Shown here: piece after piece, positions 51,868-62,682 of the stretch
How positions within the stretch are numbered: the first letter of the stretch is position 1
How the letters are laid out: the number at the start of each line of letters is the position of its first letter
Made by a program: the position numbers and the translations under genes
Origin: Flavimobilis soli
GTDB lineage: Bacteria; Actinomycetota; Actinomycetes; Actinomycetales; Cellulomonadaceae
Length of the DNA: 64,000 nucleotides
Direction of reading: 5' to 3'
Assembly (NCBI RefSeq): GCF_002564025.1
Contig: NZ_PDJH01000001.1
Span: forward strand, 2,294,001 to 2,358,000
Notes under the pieces: model-generated
What the model saw: only the letters and a program-made list of their open reading frames with translations
Told to the model about the DNA's origin: nothing
Database searches by the model: none

Positions 51868-52488
51868 ATGGAGTACCGCGAGCTCAGCGTCCCCGGCGCG
51901 TGGGAGATCACGCCGAAGCAGTTCGGCGACCCCCGCGGGGTGTTCCTCGAGTGGTTCAAGAACGGCCCCTTCGTCGAGGCCGTCGGGCACCCGCTCGACC
52001 TGCAGCAGGCGAACATGTCCGTGTCCGCGGCGGGAGTGCTGCGTGGTATCCACTTCGCTGACGTACCGCCCGGCCAGGCCAAGTACGTGACGTGCCCCAA
52101 GGGCGCGGTGCTCGACGTCGTCGTCGACATCCGCGTCGGCTCGCCGACGTTCGGCCGGTGGGACTCCGTGCTGCTCGACGACACTGATCGTCGTGCGATC
52201 TACCTGTCCGAGGGGCTCGGGCACGCGTTCCTGTCGCTCGAGGACGACTCGACCGTCGTCTACCTGTGCTCGGCCGGCTACAACCCGACCGGTGAGCACG
52301 GCATCCACCCGCTCGACCCCGAGGTCGGCATTGACTGGCCGACGGTCGGCCGTGACGGCACGCCGCTGACCTACCAGCTCTCCGACAAGGACACCGCGGC
52401 GCCGGGGCTGTCCGAGGCACGTGACTCCGGCCTGCTGCCGAACGCCGCAGCCGTCGCCGAGTGGTTGTCAGACCAGAAGCGTCGCTAA
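51868..52488 (+). CDS. rfbC: dTDP-4-dehydrorhamnose 3,5-epimerase
   Basis: A 206-aa cupin-fold epimerase. Conserved RGVFLEWF, QQANMSVSAAGVLRGIHF (catalytic His), KYVTCPKGAVLDVVVDIR (Asp), and SEGLGHAFLSLEDDSTVVYLCSAGYNP (catalytic Tyr region) are all present. ATG 51868 has GAGGAGAGG upstream; a TAGGGT -10-like box is at 51807-51812. The last codons (LSDQKRR) and stop form the 5' arm of a 43-nt stem-loop. Confidence 0.94.
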   Translation: MEYRELSVPGAWEITPKQFGDPRGVFLEWFKNGPFVEAVGHPLDLQQANMSVSAAGVLRGIHFADVPPGQAKYVTCPKGAVLDVVVDIRVGSPTFGRWDSVLLDDTDRRAIYLSEGLGHAFLSLEDDSTVVYLCSAGYNPTGEHGIHPLDPEVGIDWPTVGRDGTPLTYQLSDKDTAAPGLSEARDSGLLPNAAAVAEWLSDQKRR

Positions 52489-52508
52489 GTGCTGCATCTG
52501 GTCTGACA
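52466..52508 (+). terminator. 43-nt stem-loop, copy 1 (end of rfbC)
   Basis: Perfect 12-bp arms TGTCAGACCAGA (52466-52477) and TCTGGTCTGACA (52497-52508). The 5' arm lies inside the rfbC coding end. Probably a terminator; a second copy of the same length lies at 53464. Confidence 0.7.
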
Positions 52509-52568
52509 GGCGCTACCAGCACCTGTGGAGAACGGCCGACAGAGAGATTCGCTCGGCATCCTGCTCTG

Positions 52569-53486
52569 ATGCCTCGCCTGATCGATACCCGCTGGGTCCC
52601 GCCCGTCGCCACCCGTCAGGAGCGCGTCTTCACGTCTGCCCAGGCGCAGCTCGCCGGGCTCAGTCGGACGCAGGTCGCGCACCGTCTCCGCACAGGGGCA
52701 TGGCGGCGTCTCGTCGGCGCAGGCCTGATGTGCGCTGCCGAGCCGGTGACGCCGCGGGCGATGGCCGCTGCGGCCTGCCTCACCTGGCCGGACGGAGTCG
52801 TGCTCGGTGCGGCGGCCGCGGCGGTCCACGGCGCACCGGTCGGAGAGCTGCGCACCGTCGACGTGTGGCGCGGTGAACGAGGAGCCCGGCCGGCACGGGG
52901 GCTCGTGCCGCGCCGCGTGCCGTTGCCCGATGACGAGGTGATGCGCCATGGCGTCGTGCGCGTCGCGTCCTGGCGCCGAGCGATCCTGGACACGCTCGCC
53001 TGGTCGTCGCTCGACGATGCGCGCCGCTTGCTGGCCTGGTCGGTGACGCGGCGCAGGCTCACTCGCGCGGACCTGGAGCGTCGGCTCAGCGAGGAGCCCG
53101 GCCGGCACGGCAACGCTCAGCTGCGCAGACTGCTCGACGAGACCGCCGACGGCGCCCTCAGCGTCGCCGAACAGCTCCTCGTCGAGCTGCTGCGCCGCGC
53201 ACGCATCGTGGGCTGGGAGCTGAACGTGGCCATCACCGATGCCGCAGGCCTGATCGGCGTCGTCGACGTCCTGTTCCGTCGTGCCCGGCTGATCATCGAG
53301 GTCGACGGATGGCATGCCCACCGGGGCCGCTTCCACGAGGACCGCGAGCGCGACGCGCGACTGGCCGCTCTCGGCTACCAGGTGGTCCGCCTGACGTGGC
53401 GGGACCTCACGACGGCGCCGGATCGGACGATCTCGACCATCCGCCAGGTTCTGGCGCACCGTCTGTCAGACCAGACGCGTGCCTAA
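52569..53486 (+). CDS. DUF559 (Vsr/REase-like nuclease fold) protein with AbiEi-like N-terminus
   Basis: A 305-aa protein. The N-terminal ~70 residues (FTSAQAQLAGLSRTQVAHRLRTG, then RRLVGAGLM) resemble the winged-helix 'transcriptional regulator AbiEi antitoxin N-terminal' module often joined to DUF559. The C-terminal ~100 residues are DUF559, a restriction-endonuclease-like fold: SVAEQLLVELLRRARI (Glu), GVVDVLFRRARLIIEVDGWHAH (D...ExD) and RDARLAALGYQVVRLTWRDL. Function unknown; nuclease activity is an inference from the fold. It splits rfbC from rfbB and ends in LSDQTRA like rfbC, within a second copy of the same stem-loop. SD before ATG 52569 is poor. Confidence 0.8.
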   Translation: MPRLIDTRWVPPVATRQERVFTSAQAQLAGLSRTQVAHRLRTGAWRRLVGAGLMCAAEPVTPRAMAAAACLTWPDGVVLGAAAAAVHGAPVGELRTVDVWRGERGARPARGLVPRRVPLPDDEVMRHGVVRVASWRRAILDTLAWSSLDDARRLLAWSVTRRRLTRADLERRLSEEPGRHGNAQLRRLLDETADGALSVAEQLLVELLRRARIVGWELNVAITDAAGLIGVVDVLFRRARLIIEVDGWHAHRGRFHEDRERDARLAALGYQVVRLTWRDLTTAPDRTISTIRQVLAHRLSDQTRA

Positions 53487-53506
53487 ACGACGCTCTCCGT
53501 CTGACA
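53464..53506 (+). terminator. 43-nt stem-loop, copy 2 (end of DUF559 gene)
   Basis: Arms TGTCAGAC (53464-53471) and GTCTGACA (53499-53506). Same total length as copy 1 and its first 12 bases are identical to it; it likewise starts inside the coding end. 998 bp from copy 1. Confidence 0.65.
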
Positions 53507-53524
53507 AGTGGGGAGTGTTCCCGG

Positions 53525-55848
<2,324 letters not shown>

Positions 55849-55854
55849 GCCGAC

Positions 55855-55890
55855 GCCAGCTCCTGCCGACGAGCGCCGGCAAGAGCTGGC
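55855..55890 (+). terminator. Hairpin after acyltransferase gene
   Basis: 8-bp arms GCCAGCTC/GAGCTGGC (55855-55862/55883-55890) plus an inner 5-bp TGCCG/CGGCA stem, starting 6 nt after the stop. Confidence 0.75.
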
Positions 55891-56026
55891 GCACGACGGC
55901 GCGGGCATGCTGCCGCGCGGGCGCGGTAGCACCCGCGCACACGGCTGGACCTGGCCCGGTATCCTGGACACGCATGTCCGATGTCGGCGCCGCGCGCCGG
56001 ATCCCTACGAACATCCCGAGGTTCAC

Positions 56027-56407
56027 GTGCCCACCGGCAAGGTCAAGTGGTTCGACACTGAACGAGGTTTCGGCTTCATCGCGTCCGACGACGGCGACGA
56101 GGTCTTCCTGCACGCCTCCGCGCTGCCCGAGGGCGTCTCGCCCAAGCCCGGCGCGAAGGTGGAGTTCTCCGTCGCCGACGGCCGCCGCGGCCCGCAGGCG
56201 CTCGCGGTGACGCTCACCGACCCGGTGCCGTCGGTCGCCAAGGCTGCGCGCAAGCCGGCCGAGGACATGGCGGTCATCGTCGAGGACCTCATCAAGGTGC
56301 TGGACAAGGTCGGCAACGACCTGCGTCGTGGCCGCTACCCCGAGAAGGCGAGCGGCGCGAAGGTCGCTGGAGCGCTGCGGATCGTCGCCGACAGTCTCGA
56401 GGCATGA
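56027..56407 (+). CDS. Cold-shock-domain protein with C-terminal extension
   Basis: A 126-aa protein. Residues 1-66 are a cold-shock domain (GKVKWFDTERGFGFIASDD with RNP1, EVFLHASAL with RNP2); the loop SDDGDEVF is the actinobacterial CspB-like variant. Residues 67-126 are an extra helical, Ala/Lys/Asp-rich extension (VIVEDLIKVLDKVGNDLRRG) not found in standard Csp. GTG 56027 has GAGG upstream. The stop overlaps the DUF3027 ATG (ATGA), so the two are coupled. Confidence 0.9.
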   Translation: MPTGKVKWFDTERGFGFIASDDGDEVFLHASALPEGVSPKPGAKVEFSVADGRRGPQALAVTLTDPVPSVAKAARKPAEDMAVIVEDLIKVLDKVGNDLRRGRYPEKASGAKVAGALRIVADSLEA

Positions 56408-57573
56408 GCGTGATGGCCACGGCCGTCGCCAAGCCGTCGCGCGCCCGCACCGACGCGGTCCTGACGGGCGCCGTCGACCTCGCGCGCGCCGCTGCCGAGG
56501 AGGTCGCGGACCGGGCTGAGCACGTCGGTGAGCACGAGGGTGCGACCGTCGTCTCGGAGCGTCTCGTCGAGCACCGCTTCCGCTGCACGATGACGGGTTA
56601 CCGCGGCTGGGCGTGGACCGTGACGCTCGCGCGCGTGCCGCGCGGGCGCACCGCGACGGTGTGCGAGGTCGAGCTGCTGCCCGGCGTCGACGCGATCCTC
56701 GCGCCCGAGTGGCTGCCGTGGTCGGAGCGCCTTCGCCCCGGCGACATCGGCCCCGGCGACGTCCTGCCGTTCCGCGCCGACGACCCGCGGCTCGAGCCGG
56801 GCTTCGTGCCGACCGGCGACGATGAGGTCGACTCGGTCGCGATCGGCGAGCTCGCGCTCGCCCGCGCCCGCGTGCTGTCCCAGGATGGCATCGCCGAGGC
56901 GGCGCAGCGCTGGTACGAGGGTGCTGCCGGCCCGCGCAACCCGCACGCGACCGCCGCAGCCGCGGACTGCCAGACGTGCGGGTTCCTCGTGCCCCTGCAG
57001 GGCTCGCTCGGTCAGCTCTTCGGAGTGTGCACCAACCCGTGGTCGCAGGACGACGGTCGCGTCGTCGCGTTCGACCACGGCTGCGGCGCGCACTCGGAGA
57101 CGGACGTCCCCGCGCACGCCTCCGACTGGCCCGCGCCCGCGCCGATCATCGACGAGATGAGGCTCGAGGTCGTCGACGTCCCGCTGCCCGCGGCTACGGA
57201 CGGTGCCGCCGCGCAGCCCCAGGCTGCCGAGACGGCCGACGCCGAGCGGCAGGTCGAGCCCGAGGCTGCCGCCGCGGAGACGGCTGGCGCGGAGAAGGCT
57301 GTCGTCGAGCTCGACGCTGACGAGGCAGCGCCCGTCGAGGTCGCCGCTGACGAGGCCGCCGCGGAGGCACCGGGCGAGGCGCCTGCCGCCGACGCGCCTG
57401 CTGGCGAGGCACCCGTGGTCGACGTTCCGGCCGCCGCTGAGGCACCTGTGGTCGACGGTCCCGCTGCCGCTGAGGCACCTGTGGTCGACGGTCCGGCCGC
57501 CGCTGAGGCACCTGTGGTCGACGCTCCCGCTGCCGACGAGGCTGCGGCCGAGGACGTCCCGGCCGACGAGTGA
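56404..57573 (+). CDS. DUF3027 family protein
   Basis: A 389-aa actinobacterial protein. The N-terminal ~260 residues are the conserved DUF3027 domain, including HRFRCTMTGYRGWAW, LLPGVDAILAPEWLPW and a Cys/His cluster (CQTCGFLVP, then FGVCTN and DHGCGAHSE) that looks like a zinc site. The last ~120 residues are a low-complexity Ala/Glu/Pro/Asp tail with four exact-length 11-residue repeats (57406-57537). Function unknown. Overlaps the cold-shock-domain gene by 4 bp and is followed 13 bp later by the sacsin-like ATPase gene. Confidence 0.88.
   Translation: MSVMATAVAKPSRARTDAVLTGAVDLARAAAEEVADRAEHVGEHEGATVVSERLVEHRFRCTMTGYRGWAWTVTLARVPRGRTATVCEVELLPGVDAILAPEWLPWSERLRPGDIGPGDVLPFRADDPRLEPGFVPTGDDEVDSVAIGELALARARVLSQDGIAEAAQRWYEGAAGPRNPHATAAAADCQTCGFLVPLQGSLGQLFGVCTNPWSQDDGRVVAFDHGCGAHSETDVPAHASDWPAPAPIIDEMRLEVVDVPLPAATDGAAAQPQAAETADAERQVEPEAAAAETAGAEKAVVELDADEAAPVEVAADEAAAEAPGEAPAADAPAGEAPVVDVPAAAEAPVVDGPAAAEAPVVDGPAAAEAPVVDAPAADEAAAEDVPADE
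57406..57537 (+). repeat. Four tandem 33-bp repeats in the DUF3027 tail
   Basis: Units at 57406, 57439, 57472 and 57505, each coding for EAPVVD-x-PAA(A/D). Nearly identical at DNA level, so recent and probably variable in copy number between strains. Confidence 0.9.
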
Positions 57574-57586
57574 CCGCGGCTCCGCG

Positions 57587-60500
57587 ATGAGCCCGCGCAC
57601 GCGCGACGCCGACGACCCGTTCGGGACCGCGCGCCTGCGTGCCGCGACGCTCGCCGCGTGGCTCGACTCGCCCGACCGCTTCCGCGAGGACGCGAACACC
57701 GAGGAGGACCACGCCCGCGGCTACTACCGCGACCGTGTCGTCACCGAGCTCCTCCAGAACGCCGCCGACGCCGCGCAGAGCGCCGCCGACGCCGTCACCG
57801 CGCACGACGACGGCCCGACGGGCCGCGTGCTCCTGCGGCTCGACGCCGCCTCGCGCACGCTCGAGGTGGCCAACACCGGCGCGCCCCTGACGCCCGAGGG
57901 CGTCCGGGCGCTCGCCTCCATGCGCGCCTCGACCAAGTCCGCGCCCGTGGCGCGCGGATCTGGCCACGAGACCCCGCCCGCAGACGAGCCTGCGTCCGAG
58001 CGTGAGGGGCGGGAGGCGCCCCGACCGCGCGCGTTCGCGTCCGTCGGGCGCTTCGGCGTCGGCTTCGCGGCCGTGCGCTCGGTCGCCGACGACGTCCGCG
58101 TCGTCACGACGGACGCGGCCGGTCTGCGCGGCGTGAGGTTCTCGACCGGGCTGACCGCGCGGGCCCTCGCGGACCTCACGGCCGACAGCGCGACCGTGCC
58201 CGAGCGCGGCCGCGCTCTCGACGACGCCGTCGCCGCGCGCCACGGTTCGCTCCCGGCGCTGCGCCTCCCGTTCCCCGACTCCGACTCCGACAACGACGGC
58301 GCGGCCGACGGCCCGGACCTCGTCGACGGCGGCTGGGCGACCGTCGTCCGCCTCGCGCTGCGCGACGACGACGCTGTCGCGGTGGTCCGCGCGCAGCTCG
58401 ACGACCTCGGCGCGCTCACCCTCCTCGCGCTGCCGGCGCTCGCCGAGGTCCGCGTCGAGGACGGCGACGTCGTCCGCACGATCGAGCCGCCGCACGACTG
58501 GGACGTCGTCACCGTGACGGGCGAGCACGACGCCGCGGACCTCGCCGATCGTCCCGTCGAGGAGCGGGCCCGCACGTCGTGGAGCGTCACGTGGGCGCTG
58601 CCGCCAACCGAGACGCGCGGGGCAGGGCGAGACGCGGACGGGAGCCCAGCGTCGGCGTTGGGCCTCGGGCGCGTGCACGCGCCGACGCCGACCGACGAGC
58701 CCTGCACGCTCGGTGCCGTCCTCGTCGCGTCGCTCCCGCTCGACCCCACGCGCCGCCACGTCGCCCGCGGCCCCGCGACCGACGTCGTGCTGCGGGCGGC
58801 TGGCCGTGCGTACGCGCGCCTCGCCGAGCAGGTCGCCTCCCGGGGAGGCGACGCGCTCGCCCTCGTGCCGACGGCGCTCCCGGCGGGCGCGGTCGATGCC
58901 GCGCTGCACGAGCACGCGATCGACGCGCTGCGCCACGCGAGGATCCTGCCGACGACGGACGAGGGCTCGGCCCGGCTCCTCGAACCCGCCGACGCCGTCA
59001 TGCTCGCGGACGGCGACGCCGCCGACGACCCGGCGCTCGTCGCCGCGCTCGCGCGGCACGTCGACGGCCTCGTGCACGTGCCCCGGCCACGCCGCGCTGC
59101 GGCGCGACGTGCGGGCGTCGCGACGCGCACGCTGACGGACGTCGTCGACGAGGTCCCGTTCGCCGACGCCGCCCTGCTGCGAGCACTGCGACCGCACGCG
59201 CGTGGCAGGGACGCGGAGGCGTTCGCGGGACTGCGCGTCGCGCTGCTGGGGGGCGCGGTCGCGCCGGGTCCGCGCGACGTGCTCCTCGCCCCCGCCGATC
59301 CCGCGCCGGGCACCTCCAGGGTGACGGAAGCGCTGCGCCTGCTCGGCGCGAGCGTCGCCGACCCCGAGCACGTCCCGACCGAGGCGCACGACGTCCTCGA
59401 GCGCCTGGGGGCCGTCGTCGCGTCCCCGCGCGCGCTCCTCGAGGGCGCGCCGGCCCGCGCCGCGGTCGCGACGCTCGACGCGGCGCTCGACGAGGCGGTC
59501 GACCCCGACGACCTCACCGCGGAGGAGTCCGGCCTCGTGGAGGCGCTCCTGACGCTCGCGGGCGCGGTCGCGGACGGCGACCCCGACGTGCGTCTCACGC
59601 ACCTCGGCGGGCTGCCGCTCGAGAACGAGGACGGCGAGCTCATGGCCGCGCGCGACCTGTCGCTGCCCGGCTCGGTCGCCGCAGGCCTCTTCGACGGTCT
59701 CGTGCCCGTCGCCGCGCACGTCGTCGAGCGGTACGGCGCGCCCGCTCTCGTCGTGGTGGGCGTGCGCGTCGACGTCGTCGTGCGGACGGTTCGCGACGTC
59801 GTCGCGACGCTCGACCCGGACCTCGCGGACGAGGACGGCCCGGACCGTTGGGCCGACTACCTCGCCCTCCTCGCGCACGCGGTGGGCGACGGCGAGCCGG
59901 TGGGGGACGTCGCCGTCGTCGACGACCTCGACGCGGTCGCGGACGACCGCTGGGGGCACCTCCTCGAGCGGGTCGCCAGCGACCGCGAGGCGCGCGAGGC
60001 GCTCCTGGCGGGGCCGCGCGGCGTGCCGAGCTACACGGCGTGGTGGCTGCGCGAGCAGCTCGGCGGGCCGTGGGCCCGCAGCGGCCGGACGTCGCTCCTC
60101 GCGCCGCTGCCCGCGTCGCTCGAGGACGCGCGCGTCGACGACGCCGTGTGGCGTGCCGTCGGTGCGGTCGACGGTGCGCAGGACCTCGCGTCGCTCGACG
60201 CGGCCGCGTGGGCGCGGGTGCTCGAAGACCTCCCGGAGGCAGGCACGCCGGTCCCTGCGGCCGAGGCGACGGCGCTGTGGCGTGCGCTGCCCGACGTCGC
60301 GCGGCTCGGGGAGGCCGAGCCGCCCGAGCTCGTCGTCGTGGCGGTGCCCGAGCGCGGTGCCCCGCTCAGCGTGGGCGCCGCGGCGTCACGTGCGCCTGGT
60401 GCACCGACCCCGGCCGCGGGAGACGACTCCGCGGAGGAGGCGGCCGACAGCCCTGCGCGCACGTCCCACCTGCGCGTACGGGCGTGCGTCGTGCGGACCG

Positions 60501-60868
60501 AGGATGCCGTCGTCGGCGACGACCCCGCCTGGGCGCAGGTCCGCGCCGTCGTGCCCGGCGGGACCGACGTCGCCGACCTGCTCGACGTCCCGCTCGTCGA
60601 CGAGCTGCCCGAACCGGTCGTGCACGTCGACGGGGCGCGACCCGCGCAGCCCGTCGCGGGTCTGCCCGGGTGGACCCGCTGCGACAGGATCACCGTCGAC
60701 GGGGTCGACGTCGCGTGGTGGCCCCGCGAGCCCGTCCTGGCCCTCGACGTCGCGGGAGCAGCACGCGGCATCGCGCAGACCTCGGGCCGCTGGGACGACC
60801 GTCACCGCGTCGAGGCGCTCCTGCGTGCCGCCGACACGGAGACGCTCGCCCTCGAGGACGGCTGGTAG
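57587..60868 (+). CDS. Large sacsin-like protein with N-terminal HSP90-type ATPase domain
   Basis: A 1093-aa protein. The N-terminal ~300 residues form a GHKL/HSP90-like ATP-binding domain: VVTELLQNAADAAQSA (N-box), LEVANTGAPLTPEGVRAL (D/N-x-G box), SVGRFGVGFAAVRSVAD (G-box). This is the sacsin N-terminal ATPase-like type. The remaining ~790 residues are acidic, Ala/Asp/Val-rich and have no motif I recognise. Actinobacterial homologues are annotated as Hsp90-like chaperones or ATP-binding proteins; activity is unproven. ATG 57587 lies 13 bp after the DUF3027 stop. A strong terminator closes the operon. Confidence 0.85.
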   Translation: MSPRTRDADDPFGTARLRAATLAAWLDSPDRFREDANTEEDHARGYYRDRVVTELLQNAADAAQSAADAVTAHDDGPTGRVLLRLDAASRTLEVANTGAPLTPEGVRALASMRASTKSAPVARGSGHETPPADEPASEREGREAPRPRAFASVGRFGVGFAAVRSVADDVRVVTTDAAGLRGVRFSTGLTARALADLTADSATVPERGRALDDAVAARHGSLPALRLPFPDSDSDNDGAADGPDLVDGGWATVVRLALRDDDAVAVVRAQLDDLGALTLLALPALAEVRVEDGDVVRTIEPPHDWDVVTVTGEHDAADLADRPVEERARTSWSVTWALPPTETRGAGRDADGSPASALGLGRVHAPTPTDEPCTLGAVLVASLPLDPTRRHVARGPATDVVLRAAGRAYARLAEQVASRGGDALALVPTALPAGAVDAALHEHAIDALRHARILPTTDEGSARLLEPADAVMLADGDAADDPALVAALARHVDGLVHVPRPRRAAARRAGVATRTLTDVVDEVPFADAALLRALRPHARGRDAEAFAGLRVALLGGAVAPGPRDVLLAPADPAPGTSRVTEALRLLGASVADPEHVPTEAHDVLERLGAVVASPRALLEGAPARAAVATLDAALDEAVDPDDLTAEESGLVEALLTLAGAVADGDPDVRLTHLGGLPLENEDGELMAARDLSLPGSVAAGLFDGLVPVAAHVVERYGAPALVVVGVRVDVVVRTVRDVVATLDPDLADEDGPDRWADYLALLAHAVGDGEPVGDVAVVDDLDAVADDRWGHLLERVASDREAREALLAGPRGVPSYTAWWLREQLGGPWARSGRTSLLAPLPASLEDARVDDAVWRAVGAVDGAQDLASLDAAAWARVLEDLPEAGTPVPAAEATALWRALPDVARLGEAEPPELVVVAVPERGAPLSVGAAASRAPGAPTPAAGDDSAEEAADSPARTSHLRVRACVVRTEDAVVGDDPAWAQVRAVVPGGTDVADLLDVPLVDELPEPVVHVDGARPAQPVAGLPGWTRCDRITVDGVDVAWWPREPVLALDVAGAARGIAQTSGRWDDRHRVEALLRAADTETLALEDGW

Positions 60869-60885
60869 GCCCCTGGTACGACGAA

Positions 60886-60920
60886 CGCGCGGCGCCGGTC
60901 AGAGAGACCGGCGCCGCGCG
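60886..60920. terminator. Strong bidirectional terminator
   Basis: Perfect 15-bp arms (60886-60900/60906-60920) with a 5-nt loop, between the sacsin-like gene and the convergent HDOD gene. Confidence 0.88.
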
Positions 60921-60938
60921 CTCGTGAGGACCTGTGCG

Positions 60939-62183
60939 TCAGCCGTTCGACGTCGCGAGGACCGTCGACAGCGCCCACGGGATCGCCTCGAGGTAGGCGA
61001 GCGCGACAGCCTCCGCCGACAGACCGGCCCGCTCCACACCCTCGGGGTCGTGGTGCTCGTGCGCGATGACGGCCTGGAGGATCCGCCCCAGCGGCCCCTC
61101 GTGCAGGATCAGCGCGGCAGACGCCTCGCGCGAGACGCGCGTGCGCTCCGCGAGCGTGCGCGTCGGGATGCCCGTCTCGTGCGCGAGCGCCGACAGCAGG
61201 CCGACCGTGTATGCGGCGTCGTCGCCCCCGGCCAGCTCGCGGCACGCCGCGCCGCGGGCGATCAGGAGCCACAGGTTGTCGATGTTCTTGACGGTCGACG
61301 AGATGAGCGACGCCATGACGAGGCCCGTGATCTTCGTCGGGCCGAGCAGGACGATCGCCTGCTGGAGCGAGTCGACGCGGTTGGGCAGGCCCTCGGTCGA
61401 CGCGTTGACCAGGTGCAGCAGGCGCATGACCATCTCAGGATCCGTGCCCAGGACGGTCGCGATCTTGGCCGGCTCGACGTCGTCCTCCGCGAGGAGGCGC
61501 ACCGCCTCGAGGCACGCGAGCTCGTTCGGGGAGAGCTGTCGCTCCGTCTCGTGCTGCTGCGCGCCGTAGACCGCGTCCATGACGAGCTGGGCACCGGTCG
61601 GCCAGGCCGAGGCCTGCAGGCCGCCAGGAACACCCTCGGCGATGACCTTGACGCCGGCGGCACCGGCGCGCTCCACGAGCGCGGCGTGGTCGAGCACGTC
61701 CGCGCCGTAGGAGATCTGCACGTGCGACGCGAACGGAAGGAGCTCGTCCTGACGCTCCCCGCCGCGGTAGTCGCTGATGACCGTGAGCACGCCCGCGTTG
61801 CGCAGGTCGCGCATGTGGTCGCCCGCCTTCGGGGCAGCGAGCAGCTCGGGCGTGAGCACGAGGCCGAGCACGCCGTCGTGGTGGGGGAGCGCGACGCTCC
61901 CGTCAAGCAAGTTCATCGTGCCCGGGATGAGCAGCGGCCGCGTGTACGCGAGCTTGTCGAGGTCGAGCTCCTGGAGGGCAACCTCGAGCTGCTCCTCGTT
62001 GCCGGGGCGCGTCTTCGTCGGGTCGACGACCGCGAGGCAGTAGCCCCACACGAGCCCGTCCGCAGCGATCAGCGGCACGCGGTTGAAGTAGACGGCAGGC
62101 TTGTCCTCGAGGATCTGCTCCTCGAGCTGCGCGAGCGCAGCGCTCAGGCTGTCTTCGCTGGTCGGGTTCTCTGAATAGGACAC
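60939..62183 (-). CDS. HDOD-domain protein with degenerate EAL-like N-terminus (YuxH type)
   Basis: A 414-aa signalling protein. Residues about 25-205 resemble a degenerate EAL domain (FNRVPLIAADGLVWGYCL; LVMDAVYG) lacking the EAL triad, so no c-di-GMP hydrolysis is expected. Residues about 215-400 are HDOD (LSPNELACLEAVRLL, VMRLLHLVNAS, LQQAIVLLGPTKI). GTG 62183 has GGAGA upstream. Last gene of the leftward flagellar operon in this window, 38 bp after fliW. HDOD/EAL proteins are linked to motility and second-messenger signalling; the role here is inferred. Confidence 0.87.
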   Translation of the reverse strand: MSYSENPTSEDSLSAALAQLEEQILEDKPAVYFNRVPLIAADGLVWGYCLAVVDPTKTRPGNEEQLEVALQELDLDKLAYTRPLLIPGTMNLLDGSVALPHHDGVLGLVLTPELLAAPKAGDHMRDLRNAGVLTVISDYRGGERQDELLPFASHVQISYGADVLDHAALVERAGAAGVKVIAEGVPGGLQASAWPTGAQLVMDAVYGAQQHETERQLSPNELACLEAVRLLAEDDVEPAKIATVLGTDPEMVMRLLHLVNASTEGLPNRVDSLQQAIVLLGPTKITGLVMASLISSTVKNIDNLWLLIARGAACRELAGGDDAAYTVGLLSALAHETGIPTRTLAERTRVSREASAALILHEGPLGRILQAVIAHEHHDPEGVERAGLSAEAVALAYLEAIPWALSTVLATSNG

Positions 62184-62221
62184 GAGGTCTCCGAGATCAG
62201 GCGTAGAAGGCGGGGAAGGGA

Positions 62222-62668
62222 TCAGGCGGCGTGCAGCGCGGCGCGCAGCGGCCAGGACCCGTCGTCGAGGACGACCTGGAGCGCGTTGCCGGTCGTGGTG
62301 TCGATGACGACCGGGGCGAGCAGGTTCGCCGTGGTGTCCTGGGGCGCCGCCCCAGGGTTGAGGACGACGAGGACGGCCAGGTTCTCGGCGGTGGTCGGCT
62401 CACCCGGCGCGCCGAGCGTGGCGAGGACCTCGTCGCTGATGCGCGGCGTGTAGTCCGGGAAGTAGACGCCCGGGTGGATCAGGAAGAGGCGCGGCGCGAC
62501 CCCGCCGACGAACGACGAGTCCTCGCCCTTCGCGGTCAGCGAGAACAGGGCACCCTCGGCGCTGAGCGAGCGCAGCGAGAAGTCGTGGATCCCGTCGAGG
62601 CCCGGAGGCGCGGTGACGAAGGTGATCGAGCTCGGCTCGCTCTCGGCCTGGACCACGGGGTCTGCCAT
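62222..62668 (-). CDS. fliW: Flagellar assembly factor FliW
   Basis: A 148-aa beta-barrel protein. The family core is PPGLDGIHDFSLRSL, then APRLFLIHPGVYFPDY and NLAVLVVLNPG with TANLLAPVVID. FliW binds flagellin and relieves translational repression by CsrA. ATG 62668 was chosen for its GGGAGC SD; an ATG at 62686 overlapping the flgL stop (ATGA) is the alternative. csrA, usually next door, is not seen in the window. Confidence 0.9.
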   Translation of the reverse strand: MADPVVQAESEPSSITFVTAPPGLDGIHDFSLRSLSAEGALFSLTAKGEDSSFVGGVAPRLFLIHPGVYFPDYTPRISDEVLATLGAPGEPTTAENLAVLVVLNPGAAPQDTTANLLAPVVIDTTTGNALQVVLDDGSWPLRAALHAA

Positions 62669-62682
62669 GCTCAGCGCTCCCA

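Noticed and set aside
52569..53486. Type IV toxin-antitoxin (AbiE) system
   Set aside because: Only the AbiEi-like N-terminal module is present and the rest is DUF559; no AbiEii nucleotidyltransferase toxin gene follows.
57406..57537. CRISPR or VNTR outside genes
   Set aside because: Four 33-bp units without spacers inside the DUF3027 coding tail; a coding tandem repeat.
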